Shown one piece after another: positions 35,115 through 43,393 of a DNA stretch of 64,000 bases. The translations under genes and the position numbers were made by a program. The notes beneath the pieces were generated by a model, which saw only the letters and a list, made by a program, of their open reading frames with translations, had not been told where the DNA came from and ran no database searches. Each line of letters begins with the position of its first letter. Position 1 is the stretch's first letter. The DNA is taken from positions 1-64,000 of the forward strand of contig CAKVCK010000004.1 in assembly GCA_934725575.1 (NCBI GenBank). Reading direction: 5' to 3'. This stretch comes from an uncultured Bacteroidales bacterium. GTDB taxonomy: Bacteria; Bacteroidota; Bacteroidia; Bacteroidales; UBA932.

Positions 35115-37382
35115 ATGATCTGCACAACAATCCAGAACCGAACCCTGGAAGAGATAATGAACCTGCTGGAAACCAGTGAGCCACAGATTCAGATGGCCGA
35201 AATCAGATTGGACAGATGTCCGCTGAGCATAGATGAGATAGAGTACCTGTTCTCATCTTCGGACACCCCGCTCGTTGCCACCTGTCGCGTTGTAGATGAC
35301 GGAAACGGGACTTGGGAAGAGGCCGAGGAAAAACTCACGGCGGCGGTCGAGGCCGGAGCCGCGTTTCTGGATCTGGAGATCGAAGCCCCGAAAGAGATCG
35401 GTAAAAGGCTCCGCAGGGCTTGCACTGAATATGGCACCACGATGATCCGGTCGAGTCATTTCTTCGCGGGAACACCATCGGATGATGTGCTTCGCGGCAC
35501 TGTGGAGAAATGCAGGAAGTTCGGCGGAGAGATTGTGAAGATCGCGGCTATGGCGAAATCGGAAGAGGATGTAGCGAGGGTGTTGGCACTTTATCCAGCC
35601 GCAGAATACACTTTAGCCGCTGAACAGGACCAATCGGTCGCTGAGCCTGCCGAAGCGACCCTACATTCTACCGAACGACAGTCCCTTCGACAAGCTCCGG
35701 GACCGAAGGAAACTCGGCGGAAAAGCGAGTTGATTGCGTTCTCGATGGGCGAGATCGGCAAGGCCAGCCGTTTGGAATGCCTGAAGCTCGGCAGTCCTTT
35801 CACCTATGCGGCACTGAACGAGAACGAGGTCGTGGCTCCAGGCCAATGGAGTTACTCTGAAATGCTTACGGCCGTCTATGGAGGCAGGAAGCCTCTCCAC
35901 TGTGACAGCCCTTTGAATATGCCTGCCTCTAAAAGTTTCGCCCAACGTGCGATCCTTGCGGCTGCTCTGGCCGATGGAGAGTCACGGCTCGGTGGCTACT
36001 CCCCGTGCGGGGACAACGAGGCGGCCATAGCGGTGGCCAAGGCGCTCGGGGCCACGGTTCGGATTGAGAGTGATGGCGGCAGCCTGCAAGTTGGTTCGCT
36101 TCGACAAAACTCACCTGCCATCGAAGCGACCTCACATTCCGGAAGCACCCTAATCATAGAAGGCATAGGCTCATCAGCGAATATTCCCGAAAAAATCAAT
36201 GTCGGCGAATCCGGCCTCCTGACCCGCCTGATGATCCCTCTCGTTTCCGCTCTCGGTAACGGTAACCAAATCGAAATCGATGGCATCGGAACCCTCCCGA
36301 CCAGACCTCTGAAAGGCGCGGCCGAAATTATGGCCGGCTTCGGGACTGTCCTGAGGCCTCTCAAACCGGCTCCGGAAGTCCACGTGCCGCTCACCGTCCA
36401 AGGTCCTCTGCTTTCCGGCAAGACCAGCATCTCTGGCAAAGGCGGCTCGCAGCTGATCTCCGGCCTGCTGATGGCCCTGCCGCTCCTCCCGGAAGACTCG
36501 ACCCTGCATATTCACGATCCCAAGAGCATCCCGTATATGTTCATCACGGCGGACGTGCTTCGCCGCTTCGGCATCAAGATCGGCAGCGAGATGGAGGGCG
36601 GAGAGGATTTCCTTGAGACGCAGGACTGGAGCCTCTGCACCGGCATCACATTCAAAATCAAAGGCGGGCAGAAATATTCCCCGGCCGCTTTCGACATCGA
36701 GGGTGACTGGAGCGCCGCCGCCAATTTCCTTGTGGCCGGTTCCTTGTTCGGCGATGTGAGACTGGTCGGTCTTGACACGACCTCCCTTCAGGCCGACATC
36801 TCGATTATGGACATTCTGATGGAGGCCGGAGCCAGCCTCTCGCAGATCGAGGACGGACCGCAGGGTGAAGAATCCGCCAACGGGAAAGACAGCAACGACA
36901 ATGAAGCGGCGGACGCTCCGGAGGCCAATGCCACGCAAGGCCACCGCGGCCTCATCACCGCCCAGAAAGCCCCACTGCGCGCCTTCGACACCGACCTCAA
37001 CAACTGCCCGGACCTGTTCCCGATCGTCGCCATCCTCGCCGCTTTCTGCCACGGACGCAGTAATATTCAAGGATTCAAGAGGTTGGCCAGCAAGGAAAGC
37101 GACCGCGGCACGGCGATTCTGAATATGCTCACCCAGATGGGCGTGGAGGCCTCCGCCAGCGGCGACACCCTCTCCATCGTCGGCGAGTCCGTCGAGAGCC
37201 GCCTCCTGAACGGCCATCTGCTGAAGGGCGGTGAATATACCTCCTCGCACGACCACCGTATGGCAATGGCCCTCACCGTCGCCTCTTGGTGCGCCGACTC
37301 CCCGATCCTCATTGACGACACCACCTGCGTCGCCAAATCCTTCCCCGCCTTCCTCGACACCTACCGCTGCCTTGAGCGTTAG
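35115..37382 (+). CDS. aroDA: Fused 3-dehydroquinate dehydratase (type I) / EPSP synthase
   Basis: A protein of 755 residues. The N-terminal domain (about 1-255) is a type I AroD: MAEIRLDR, the active-site His about 115 in IRSSHFF, and the Schiff-base Lys about 142 in EIVKIAAMAK. The C-terminal domain (about 258-755) is AroA: NMPASKSFAQRAI, GESGLLTRLMIP, and the terminal DHRMAMAL. The fusion joins two non-adjacent shikimate steps (3 and 6). Three apparent insertions enlarge it. A REPIN-like element lies at 35636-35704, inside AroD before ELIAFSMGE. A degenerate copy lies at 36092-36132, inside AroA. An acidic low-complexity stretch lies at about residues 578-612. All keep the frame and both active sites. 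Confidence 0.95.
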   Translation: MICTTIQNRTLEEIMNLLETSEPQIQMAEIRLDRCPLSIDEIEYLFSSSDTPLVATCRVVDDGNGTWEEAEEKLTAAVEAGAAFLDLEIEAPKEIGKRLRRACTEYGTTMIRSSHFFAGTPSDDVLRGTVEKCRKFGGEIVKIAAMAKSEEDVARVLALYPAAEYTLAAEQDQSVAEPAEATLHSTERQSLRQAPGPKETRRKSELIAFSMGEIGKASRLECLKLGSPFTYAALNENEVVAPGQWSYSEMLTAVYGGRKPLHCDSPLNMPASKSFAQRAILAAALADGESRLGGYSPCGDNEAAIAVAKALGATVRIESDGGSLQVGSLRQNSPAIEATSHSGSTLIIEGIGSSANIPEKINVGESGLLTRLMIPLVSALGNGNQIEIDGIGTLPTRPLKGAAEIMAGFGTVLRPLKPAPEVHVPLTVQGPLLSGKTSISGKGGSQLISGLLMALPLLPEDSTLHIHDPKSIPYMFITADVLRRFGIKIGSEMEGGEDFLETQDWSLCTGITFKIKGGQKYSPAAFDIEGDWSAAANFLVAGSLFGDVRLVGLDTTSLQADISIMDILMEAGASLSQIEDGPQGEESANGKDSNDNEAADAPEANATQGHRGLITAQKAPLRAFDTDLNNCPDLFPIVAILAAFCHGRSNIQGFKRLASKESDRGTAILNMLTQMGVEASASGDTLSIVGESVESRLLNGHLLKGGEYTSSHDHRMAMALTVASWCADSPILIDDTTCVAKSFPAFLDTYRCLER
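35636..35704 (+). repeat. REPIN-like element inserted in frame in aroDA
   Basis: Two inverted REP-like units: 35636-35660 (arms ggtcgct/agcgacc) and 35681-35704 (cttcgacaagctc core), separated by 20 bp. It encodes SVAEPAEATLH...RQAPGP between conserved AroD segments. Same architecture as 57774-57840. Confidence 0.85.
36092..36132 (+). repeat. Degenerate REP-like element in the AroA part of aroDA
   Basis: Contains cttcgacaaaactcac and then atcgaagcgacctcac, similar to parts of the units at 35636 and 58997. Encodes VGSLRQNSPAIEAT. Confidence 0.6.
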
Positions 37383-37429
37383 TACGAACGGTACAGGTCG
37401 CAGGCATACATCCGGTGGATTGTGATCTT

Positions 37430-37466
37430 GCCGGACAAAATGTGGAAATCATAAACTTTGTCCGGC
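37430..37466. other. 10-bp perfect hairpin downstream of aroDA
   Basis: gccggacaaa (37430-37439) pairs with 37457-37466, with a 17-nt loop. It lies between convergent aroDA and the HD-domain gene. No T-run follows, so the terminator role is uncertain. Confidence 0.5.
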
Positions 37467-37564
37467 CTATAAGACTTTCACCGGACCTTATTGGCCGTCA
37501 GTGTTGACTTTTGTGTTGGAGCAAAAAAACTAAAGTCAGTCAACTATTATATGGTTTTGGTATA

Positions 37565-38521
37565 TTATTCGGTCTTATGTAGAGACTCCAGAACAAGGGC
37601 CAGGGCGGCCGTGTGCTTTTCCAAAATGCGCTTATGACGGTTTCCGGCTCGGGCGATGTTGTTCCGGAGGTCATTTATCTTCACATTGATGGCGGTGGAG
37701 TTCCCCGAAGCGATGATCGCCCGGACATATTCATCATAAGACATCCGCTTTTTGTCGTGGGTCAGAAGCTTCAGAGCCTCAAGCACTTCCGCCGAGAAAC
37801 CATATTCATCCAAATCCTCGAAGGTGACATCAGAGTCCTCGACAACATCGTGGAGGAAGCCGACTATTTTCTCGTTCTTGGTCTGCCCGGCGATGCCAAC
37901 GGCGAGGGAATGGAGGATGTCGGGGTTGCCGTCAAGGTCCCTCTTGTTGCGAAAGACAGTCGATGCGATGGCCACCGCCTCATCAATCCCGGACTCAAAA
38001 TATTCCTTGAGATCCTTTGTGCTCCAATATGTGCCGGAGCCAAAAAACTTCAACCTCTCAACCACTTCAAACAAAGTCAGCACACTGAAGTACATCTTCA
38101 GATTGTGTAAAGGAATATGAAAGTTCGGACCGTCTCCCTTTGTGTCCGTAAACTCCACCCTTGACAATTCCTCGGTTCCCGTGAAATCTACTTTCGTGTC
38201 ACAGATCCTCATCCCTACAAATCCATATTCCTCATCCATCTCGACAACTTGGATAAGAATCTTTTCAAATGAATATGACTGTGACTGGACCAGATTTAAC
38301 TCCTCCTCGTAACCGTCCTCGACCCATCCCACCAGTTCATTGATTCCCACCTCTCTACGGAAATCCATATAACCGTTCGTCTCAATATGGACCTCCAGTC
38401 CATACGGTTTCAGGAAACTGAGATCTTGAAACTCCCTCACACTGACAGGCACACGATACCGGGCCTCAAAGTCGTCCGCGTTCTTGTAGAACGCCGCAAA
38501 GATAAGATACCTCATAAGCAT
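37565..38521 (-). CDS. HD-domain protein with SpoT/MESH1-like hydrolase region and unknown N-terminal half
   Basis: About 318 residues from MLMRYLIFAAF (MRYL at 38515 is an alternative). The first about 185 residues match no family I know; they are mixed alpha/beta with YGLEVHIETNGYMDF and FEKILIQVVEMDEEYGF. The C-terminal part (about 190-318) looks like a (p)ppGpp hydrolase-type HD domain: LHSLAVGIAG (first His), VGFLHDVVEDSDVTFEDL (HD plus ED), KLLTHDKK and KINDLRNNIARAG. No synthetase or TGS domain is present. It may hydrolyse an alarmone or another nucleotide. Monocistronic, converging with aroDA. Confidence 0.75.
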   Translation of the reverse strand: MLMRYLIFAAFYKNADDFEARYRVPVSVREFQDLSFLKPYGLEVHIETNGYMDFRREVGINELVGWVEDGYEEELNLVQSQSYSFEKILIQVVEMDEEYGFVGMRICDTKVDFTGTEELSRVEFTDTKGDGPNFHIPLHNLKMYFSVLTLFEVVERLKFFGSGTYWSTKDLKEYFESGIDEAVAIASTVFRNKRDLDGNPDILHSLAVGIAGQTKNEKIVGFLHDVVEDSDVTFEDLDEYGFSAEVLEALKLLTHDKKRMSYDEYVRAIIASGNSTAINVKINDLRNNIARAGNRHKRILEKHTAALALVLESLHKTE

Positions 38522-38920
38522 TGTTTTTGTTACCGGCCTTGGTGTCAGACAAAAACAGTCGCCGTCCTCGGCAGCCGTCTTTGTCATCGACAACCACTGC
38601 CAAAATATTTATGAATTGAAAATTACCGGACAGGCAGAACCGCCTGTCGCTCACAACACAAAAATAAGAAAAATCCCGGAGAGCGCAAAGCCCTTTATGA
38701 AAATCCGCTTTACCGGCCCTCTGTTCATAAAAGGTCGCCAGGAATTCTTGGCGGCTTCTCTGTTGGCTTTTGGGCGGGGCTGTGGCAGGTAAATAGCTGA
38801 CTTCGAGTAAAATAACGATAATGTTATAGTGTCGGATTCCGCTCTAGTGGAAACTTCGGACTCCCATCAAGAGAAAGGAAAGAGCCAAAGCAGAAGGCGT
38901 AGGGACAGATAGTCCTTCAT
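38522..38920. other. Intergenic region, about 400 bp
   Basis: Lies upstream of the HD-domain gene and downstream of the ATPase gene (both minus strand). It holds a candidate promoter (38659-38666) and a short dyad (cgcca...tggcg, 38736-38753). I see no convincing gene or tRNA here. Confidence 0.5.
38659..38666 (-). promoter_or_regulatory. Possible promoter -7 box for the HD-domain gene
   Basis: TATTTTTG on the minus strand matches TAnnTTTG. The leader would be about 135 nt. Confidence 0.4.
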
Positions 38921-40054
38921 TTATTTCTTCCAAACCCTTCTTTTCAACCAGAGGGAAAGAATCGGATCGGAGATTTCGTAGGCCATTGGTCCGGAAATCG
39001 TTATCAACTCCTTCTCCATCAAGCTTTTCTTTATTCTGGTAATATTGGCAGCGGTACCAAGGCGATAGGAGCCCAACACGGATGTCCTCGTGAAGCCGGA
39101 ATGGATTCCGTCCGCAAGAAGGTGCAGGAAATTCATCTGATAGGCAGAAAGAGATTCCGTCTGCTGTATGAACAGTGGTTCACAGGCATCCAGCAAACGA
39201 TCGATGCCAAATTCTACATCCTCGGCGGTCGCGGCATTGCCGCAGCGAAGCCAAACGAACCAAGCCAATTGCTGCACGTATGATGAATATCTCTCCGTCA
39301 CTTCACAGATTCGCCTGGCGAGTTCCTCTGATATCTCCTTCCCGGTGATCTCAAAACGTCCACGAATATATTCAATCCAATCACTCTCACTGATCTTGCC
39401 AAGATAGAACAAGTCCCCAAACCGGTAGAAAGGGTAGTCCTGCCTCTGGAACATATTCTCCATCATATGTTTCTTGCTTCCGTACAAGCAGTACGACACG
39501 TGGCTCTGTAGTTGCCAGACACTGCGAAGTTTCTTCTGAAACGTCAACGAATCAGGGAATTCCCCTATTTGTTGAAATTCATCCACGCAGACAACAAGCC
39601 GGCAACCTTTTTGAGCGGCTATCCGCTCTGGAAGCCGCAGAATGTCCTCAACAGCGTTATTGCCAGTGTTATATTCAAAAGAAATTGAGAAGTCGTTCAC
39701 GGGATCCTGACCAAAGGTGACCTTGGGAACAAAGCGGCTCAAAAAAGTTTTAGCGTTCTCGATCCATTCCTCCCACTTGCTCGATGTAGCCTGGATCACC
39801 GCTGTAGCGAATGAATCGACAAAATCCGCCTCGGACCGACATCCAAACGCATCCATTTTGGCGATTTTCACAGAATCGCTCTTTACCAAAGCGCAAGCCT
39901 TATCCACCAAGGATGTCTTGCCCATCCTGCGCGGTGAAATCAAAATTGTGTTCACCCCATAGAGGAAGTTCATTTTCAGCCTTTTCGTTTCTTCTTTTCT
40001 GTCAGTGAAAGCATCGCCCTCCACTCTGACACCAAAAACAAATGGTGAATTCAT
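38921..40054 (-). CDS. AAA-type ATPase with C-terminal winged-helix region
   Basis: A protein of 377 residues of the archaeal-type ATPase (PF01637-like) family. Walker A is LISPRRMGKTSLVDKA (about 39-54), Walker B is RLVVCVDEFQQIGEFP, and an arginine-finger-like sensor segment is YCLYGSKKHMM. The C-terminal about 80 residues (MNFLHLLADGIHSGFTRTSVL, AANITRIKKSLMEKELI, YEISDPILSLWLKRRV) form a predicted winged helix that could bind DNA. These proteins are common, scattered and functionally undefined; some are linked to stress or mobile elements. Monocistronic with its own promoter. Confidence 0.88.
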   Translation of the reverse strand: MNSPFVFGVRVEGDAFTDRKEETKRLKMNFLYGVNTILISPRRMGKTSLVDKACALVKSDSVKIAKMDAFGCRSEADFVDSFATAVIQATSSKWEEWIENAKTFLSRFVPKVTFGQDPVNDFSISFEYNTGNNAVEDILRLPERIAAQKGCRLVVCVDEFQQIGEFPDSLTFQKKLRSVWQLQSHVSYCLYGSKKHMMENMFQRQDYPFYRFGDLFYLGKISESDWIEYIRGRFEITGKEISEELARRICEVTERYSSYVQQLAWFVWLRCGNAATAEDVEFGIDRLLDACEPLFIQQTESLSAYQMNFLHLLADGIHSGFTRTSVLGSYRLGTAANITRIKKSLMEKELITISGPMAYEISDPILSLWLKRRVWKK

Positions 40055-40079
40055 AGCAGTTGTCCTTAATTCTCAATGA

Positions 40080-40087
40080 CAAATATA
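40080..40087 (-). promoter_or_regulatory. ATPase promoter -7 box
   Basis: TATATTTG on the minus strand, a perfect TAnnTTTG, with TTG at about 20 bp upstream (near 40108-40110). Confidence 0.6.
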
Positions 40088-40130
40088 TGCATAATATCGA
40101 TTTTTAACAACCTTGTTTAAAACAACCTTG

Positions 40131-41117
40131 TTAAATGCCACGGATTTTCAGGTCGGCGAGGACGATGGCGGCGACGGCCTCGACGATGACGGGGGTGCGG
40201 AGGGCGAAGCAGACATCGTGGCGGCCGGGGACGTTGAGGGTGGTCTGCTCGCCGGTCTTGACGTTGAGGGTAGTCTGTGATTTCGTAATGCTGGATGTCG
40301 GCTTGAAGGCGACACGGAAGACTATCGGAGAGCCGTTCGTGATGCCGCCGTTAATGCCGCCTGAACCGTTCTTCACGGTGGTCACGGATTCGCCTTTAAG
40401 CTCAAGAGGATCATTGTGTTCCGAGCCTTTCATCCTTGCCGCAGCGAAACCGTCACCGAACTCGATTCCACGGACTCCTGGGATGGAGAAGACGGCGTGC
40501 GAGATCAGAGACTCGACTGAATCGAAGAATGGCTCACCAAGACCGGCCGGCACTCCGGTTACACGGCATTCGACAATGCCGCCAAGCGAATCGCCATCCT
40601 TGGATGTTTTGTCCAAAAGATCGCCCCACTTGGACTTGTCCGTCTCTCCTCCGATCTCTATCAAACCGGCCTCAAAGCTGATTCCCGGGCACATTTTCTT
40701 GGCGATGACTCCGGCGGCGACAATCGGAAGGGTTATCCTGCCCGAAAAATGTCCGCCTCCTCGGGGGTCGTTGAAGCCGTTCCACTTGACGGATGCCACA
40801 TAGTCGGCGTGTCCTGGGCGCGGTACTGCCTTAAGAGCCTCATAATCAGAAGATCTGGTGTTACTATTCTTGAATATGATCGCGACCGGCGCTCCGGTTG
40901 TGTGTCCATCGAAGACTCCGCTCAGGATTTCCGGCTCGTCCGCCTCAATGCGTGGTGTGGTGCCCTTCGCTCCACTCTTGCGACGAAGAATGTCCGGCAT
41001 AAAGTCCTCGACACCAAGTTCTATCCCCGGTCTGACCCCGTCCACGACAACTCCGATCGCCGTCCCGTGCGACTCCCCGAAGATCTCCACCTTGAAATTC
41101 CGTCCGAATGCATTCAT
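40131..41117 (-). CDS. aroC: Chorismate synthase
   Basis: A protein of 328 residues that converts EPSP to chorismate using reduced FMN. Family signatures: FGESHGTAIGVVVDG at the N-terminus, PRPGHADY, GGGHFSGRITLP, and the C-terminal PGRHDVCFALRTPVIVEA. Slightly shorter than the usual 350-360. It completes a local shikimate set with aroB and aroDA, although it is on the opposite strand and separated by the HD-domain and ATPase genes. Promoter at 41148-41155. Confidence 0.97.
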   Translation of the reverse strand: MNAFGRNFKVEIFGESHGTAIGVVVDGVRPGIELGVEDFMPDILRRKSGAKGTTPRIEADEPEILSGVFDGHTTGAPVAIIFKNSNTRSSDYEALKAVPRPGHADYVASVKWNGFNDPRGGGHFSGRITLPIVAAGVIAKKMCPGISFEAGLIEIGGETDKSKWGDLLDKTSKDGDSLGGIVECRVTGVPAGLGEPFFDSVESLISHAVFSIPGVRGIEFGDGFAAARMKGSEHNDPLELKGESVTTVKNGSGGINGGITNGSPIVFRVAFKPTSSITKSQTTLNVKTGEQTTLNVPGRHDVCFALRTPVIVEAVAAIVLADLKIRGI

Positions 41118-41147
41118 ATATTCAAAAAATCACATATTCATTCCTTG

Positions 41148-41155
41148 CAAAAATA
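41148..41155 (-). promoter_or_regulatory. aroC promoter -7 box
   Basis: TATTTTTG on the minus strand, a perfect TAnnTTTG, 31 bp upstream of the start codon. Confidence 0.6.
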
Positions 41156-41326
41156 CACTTTTATTACGAAAACCAGTGTGAAGTATAGCAGTTAAACAAC
41201 TTAAAAAGTGTCAAGCAATCAGAAAGAAGGCCATTTTTTATTGGTATATATGGCTGAAAACTCCACAATATTGGTCAATTAGTTCCATATAAGACCGATG
41301 TTAAAATAAAATTGCCAAATTAGTTG

Positions 41327-41334
41327 TAATTTTG
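41327..41334 (+). promoter_or_regulatory. Possible promoter -7 box of SusCD locus 3
   Basis: TAATTTTG matches TAnnTTTG, with a leader of about 48 nt before ATG 41383. No convincing -33 box was seen. Confidence 0.45.
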
Positions 41335-41382
41335 TATTGACATTTGTCACTTAAACTGTGATATTGTTTAAACATAAAAATA

Positions 41383-43290
41383 ATGAGCATTTTATCTTTC
41401 ATGTCTAAAGGTCGTGCCATGATGGCATCCGCCTTTGGAGTGGTTTTGTGTCTTGCCGCATGCAACCACGAGAACGATCCGGCGGATCCGGAGCCATCAT
41501 CAGAGATCAAGAACCAAATTGAGTACAACAGCGAATCGCTGGTAAACATCAAGTCCGTAATCTACGAAATCGACGAGCATAAGGACTATTCCTTCTACCT
41601 TTCCCCATCAGAGAACATCATTGATGTTGATGGAATGAGAAAGGCCAACGACTATGTCTTTGTGAAAGTCAACTCAGTAAAAGGCAAGATCGACACTAAG
41701 GCCGAAGCATTCGAGGTCACCTACAAGGACATAGCGGCGAAGAAAGAGGTAATGGAAAACTTCAGGAAAATTGACCTGTACGTGAATCTTCTTTCCAAGA
41801 CAAGCGTGGAGATCTCCGCTGATGTCATCACCACAGAACGCAAGCCTCTGTTTGTCCGCTACAACGGTGGATGCGCCAAGGCATTGGCGACCCTCAGCAA
41901 TCAGATTGAACTGAACCAGGAGACAACGACAACCGTTGCCAGCTCAACAGCGTGGAGATACAATCTTGAGGGCATATCTGAATATAGCCTGTACGCGCAG
42001 AGCAATGTAAGCAATCCGGCGGATGCCACTCCGGTTCTGACAATCAAGATTTCCGATGACGCGGACTTTGATGACCTCACGAACCTTGACCTTTCAGCTG
42101 TTTCAGCAGATGAACTGGCCATCTCCTACGGGGACATGGTTCTCGGTGCAGGGCGCAAAGGAACATTGACAATGAGCACTGATGACAACGAGACAGAACT
42201 CACTATCTTGATGGATGCGACTATCGGCGAGAACAGAATACGCGCGACATACACCGGAGTTCCGGCCATGGGCTACTATTCTTCTGACAAGCTGACCATC
42301 AAGAGCGCAGCCGGCACTGTAGAAAACACACTCCCTGTACTTTTCCGCCAGAAAGACGGCGAGAATTACGTGTTTGCATTCGGCACCAATGACAAGGCTG
42401 CCGCAGCTGCGGATCTCACAGCTGGAGACTACGCCGTTAAGGTGACTATTCCGGCTTCGGCATTTGATGAGGATGGTGAAGCTGATGCTGATTTTACAAA
42501 AGTGAAGGCTGAACTTTACTATTATCCTGCATACGCCACACTTACAAGCGAAAAAGCTGAAGGGGAAGTGTCTATCGCAACTGTCCCAGGTGCAACTGAC
42601 GGCAAGATCTACTTCTATGCAACAGCTGCTCTTGCTTCTGGAGAAACTCTTACGGCTGAATATTATGGCGTTCCCGTTGACGGTGAGATTCCTGACCTCA
42701 CGCCGGTCAAGCCTGTCGAGCCGAAGATTGTAATCACAGACGAGAACGGCAAGGAACTGCAGAACATTCCTGTCACAGCCATGGAAGTGATGCGCAACTC
42801 CAAGTTCTACGATGCAAGCGCTTCTGAACCGATGGACGCCTACGTCTTCTATTTCAGGAACGAGAAGACCGGAGAAAAAGTCTCAAGATACGATCCGAGC
42901 ACTCCATATCTCGTACTGTCCGCCGACAAACTCAACAGCGAAGATCTCGACCTTCACGCCGCCGGCACCAAATGGGCGTTCTACTTTACCAACAACACAA
43001 ATCTGTACCTGCAGCAGAGTTATATGTATAATGGGTACGGCTCCGCCTATACCCAATACGGAATGGAGTTCCAGCGCTGCCCGGATGACGTGAAAGTGAC
43101 TGTCAAGAAAAATGGCAAAGAATGGTATTTCAAGTTCGTGATGAAGGACTATGGTAACTATACCAGTCTTATGACATATCAACCGGAATATGCCGGGACA
43201 AAAAACATCGTGACTATTGAATGGAAAGGTCCCGCTACAAAATATTCAGGGACTCAAGACACCAACGAGATGAAAGACGAGGATTACTAG
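41383..43290 (+). CDS. Large surface lipoprotein, unknown function (locus 3)
   Basis: A protein of 635 residues from ATG 41383. An alternative start at 41401 (MSKGRAMMASAFG) gives a more usual signal peptide. The lipobox LAAC is followed by NHENDPADPEPSSE. Two or three Ig-like or beta-sandwich segments are suggested (LAISYGDMVLGAGRKGTLTM, YAVKVTIPASAFDEDGE), and a C-terminal module around 470-635 has aromatic-rich strands (YSMYNGYG-like, EWYFKFVMKDYGNYTSLM). No enzyme motif seen. It precedes susC3 by 103 bp and probably belongs to the locus as a capture or attachment protein. Its start marks the left edge of tract 2. Confidence 0.7.
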   Translation: MSILSFMSKGRAMMASAFGVVLCLAACNHENDPADPEPSSEIKNQIEYNSESLVNIKSVIYEIDEHKDYSFYLSPSENIIDVDGMRKANDYVFVKVNSVKGKIDTKAEAFEVTYKDIAAKKEVMENFRKIDLYVNLLSKTSVEISADVITTERKPLFVRYNGGCAKALATLSNQIELNQETTTTVASSTAWRYNLEGISEYSLYAQSNVSNPADATPVLTIKISDDADFDDLTNLDLSAVSADELAISYGDMVLGAGRKGTLTMSTDDNETELTILMDATIGENRIRATYTGVPAMGYYSSDKLTIKSAAGTVENTLPVLFRQKDGENYVFAFGTNDKAAAAADLTAGDYAVKVTIPASAFDEDGEADADFTKVKAELYYYPAYATLTSEKAEGEVSIATVPGATDGKIYFYATAALASGETLTAEYYGVPVDGEIPDLTPVKPVEPKIVITDENGKELQNIPVTAMEVMRNSKFYDASASEPMDAYVFYFRNEKTGEKVSRYDPSTPYLVLSADKLNSEDLDLHAAGTKWAFYFTNNTNLYLQQSYMYNGYGSAYTQYGMEFQRCPDDVKVTVKKNGKEWYFKFVMKDYGNYTSLMTYQPEYAGTKNIVTIEWKGPATKYSGTQDTNEMKDEDY

Positions 43291-43393
43291 AGTTGAAGGA
43301 AAACAAGTACATTTTTTATACTCTCATTTAAGGTGATGCAGCTGCCGAATGGCTTGAAAAATCCATTGGCGGCTGTATTGATGCTAATTATCT

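Noticed and set aside
37430..37466. Strong intrinsic terminator after aroDA
   Set aside because: The 10-bp stem is perfect but no T-run follows on either strand, so it is listed only as a hairpin.
20504..43393. Shared AATTATCT word upstream of susC2 (about 20506), susC3 (about 43384) and near 31217 as an ECF promoter box
   Set aside because: Too short and variably spaced from the start codons; locus 3 has no ECF system. Probably coincidence.
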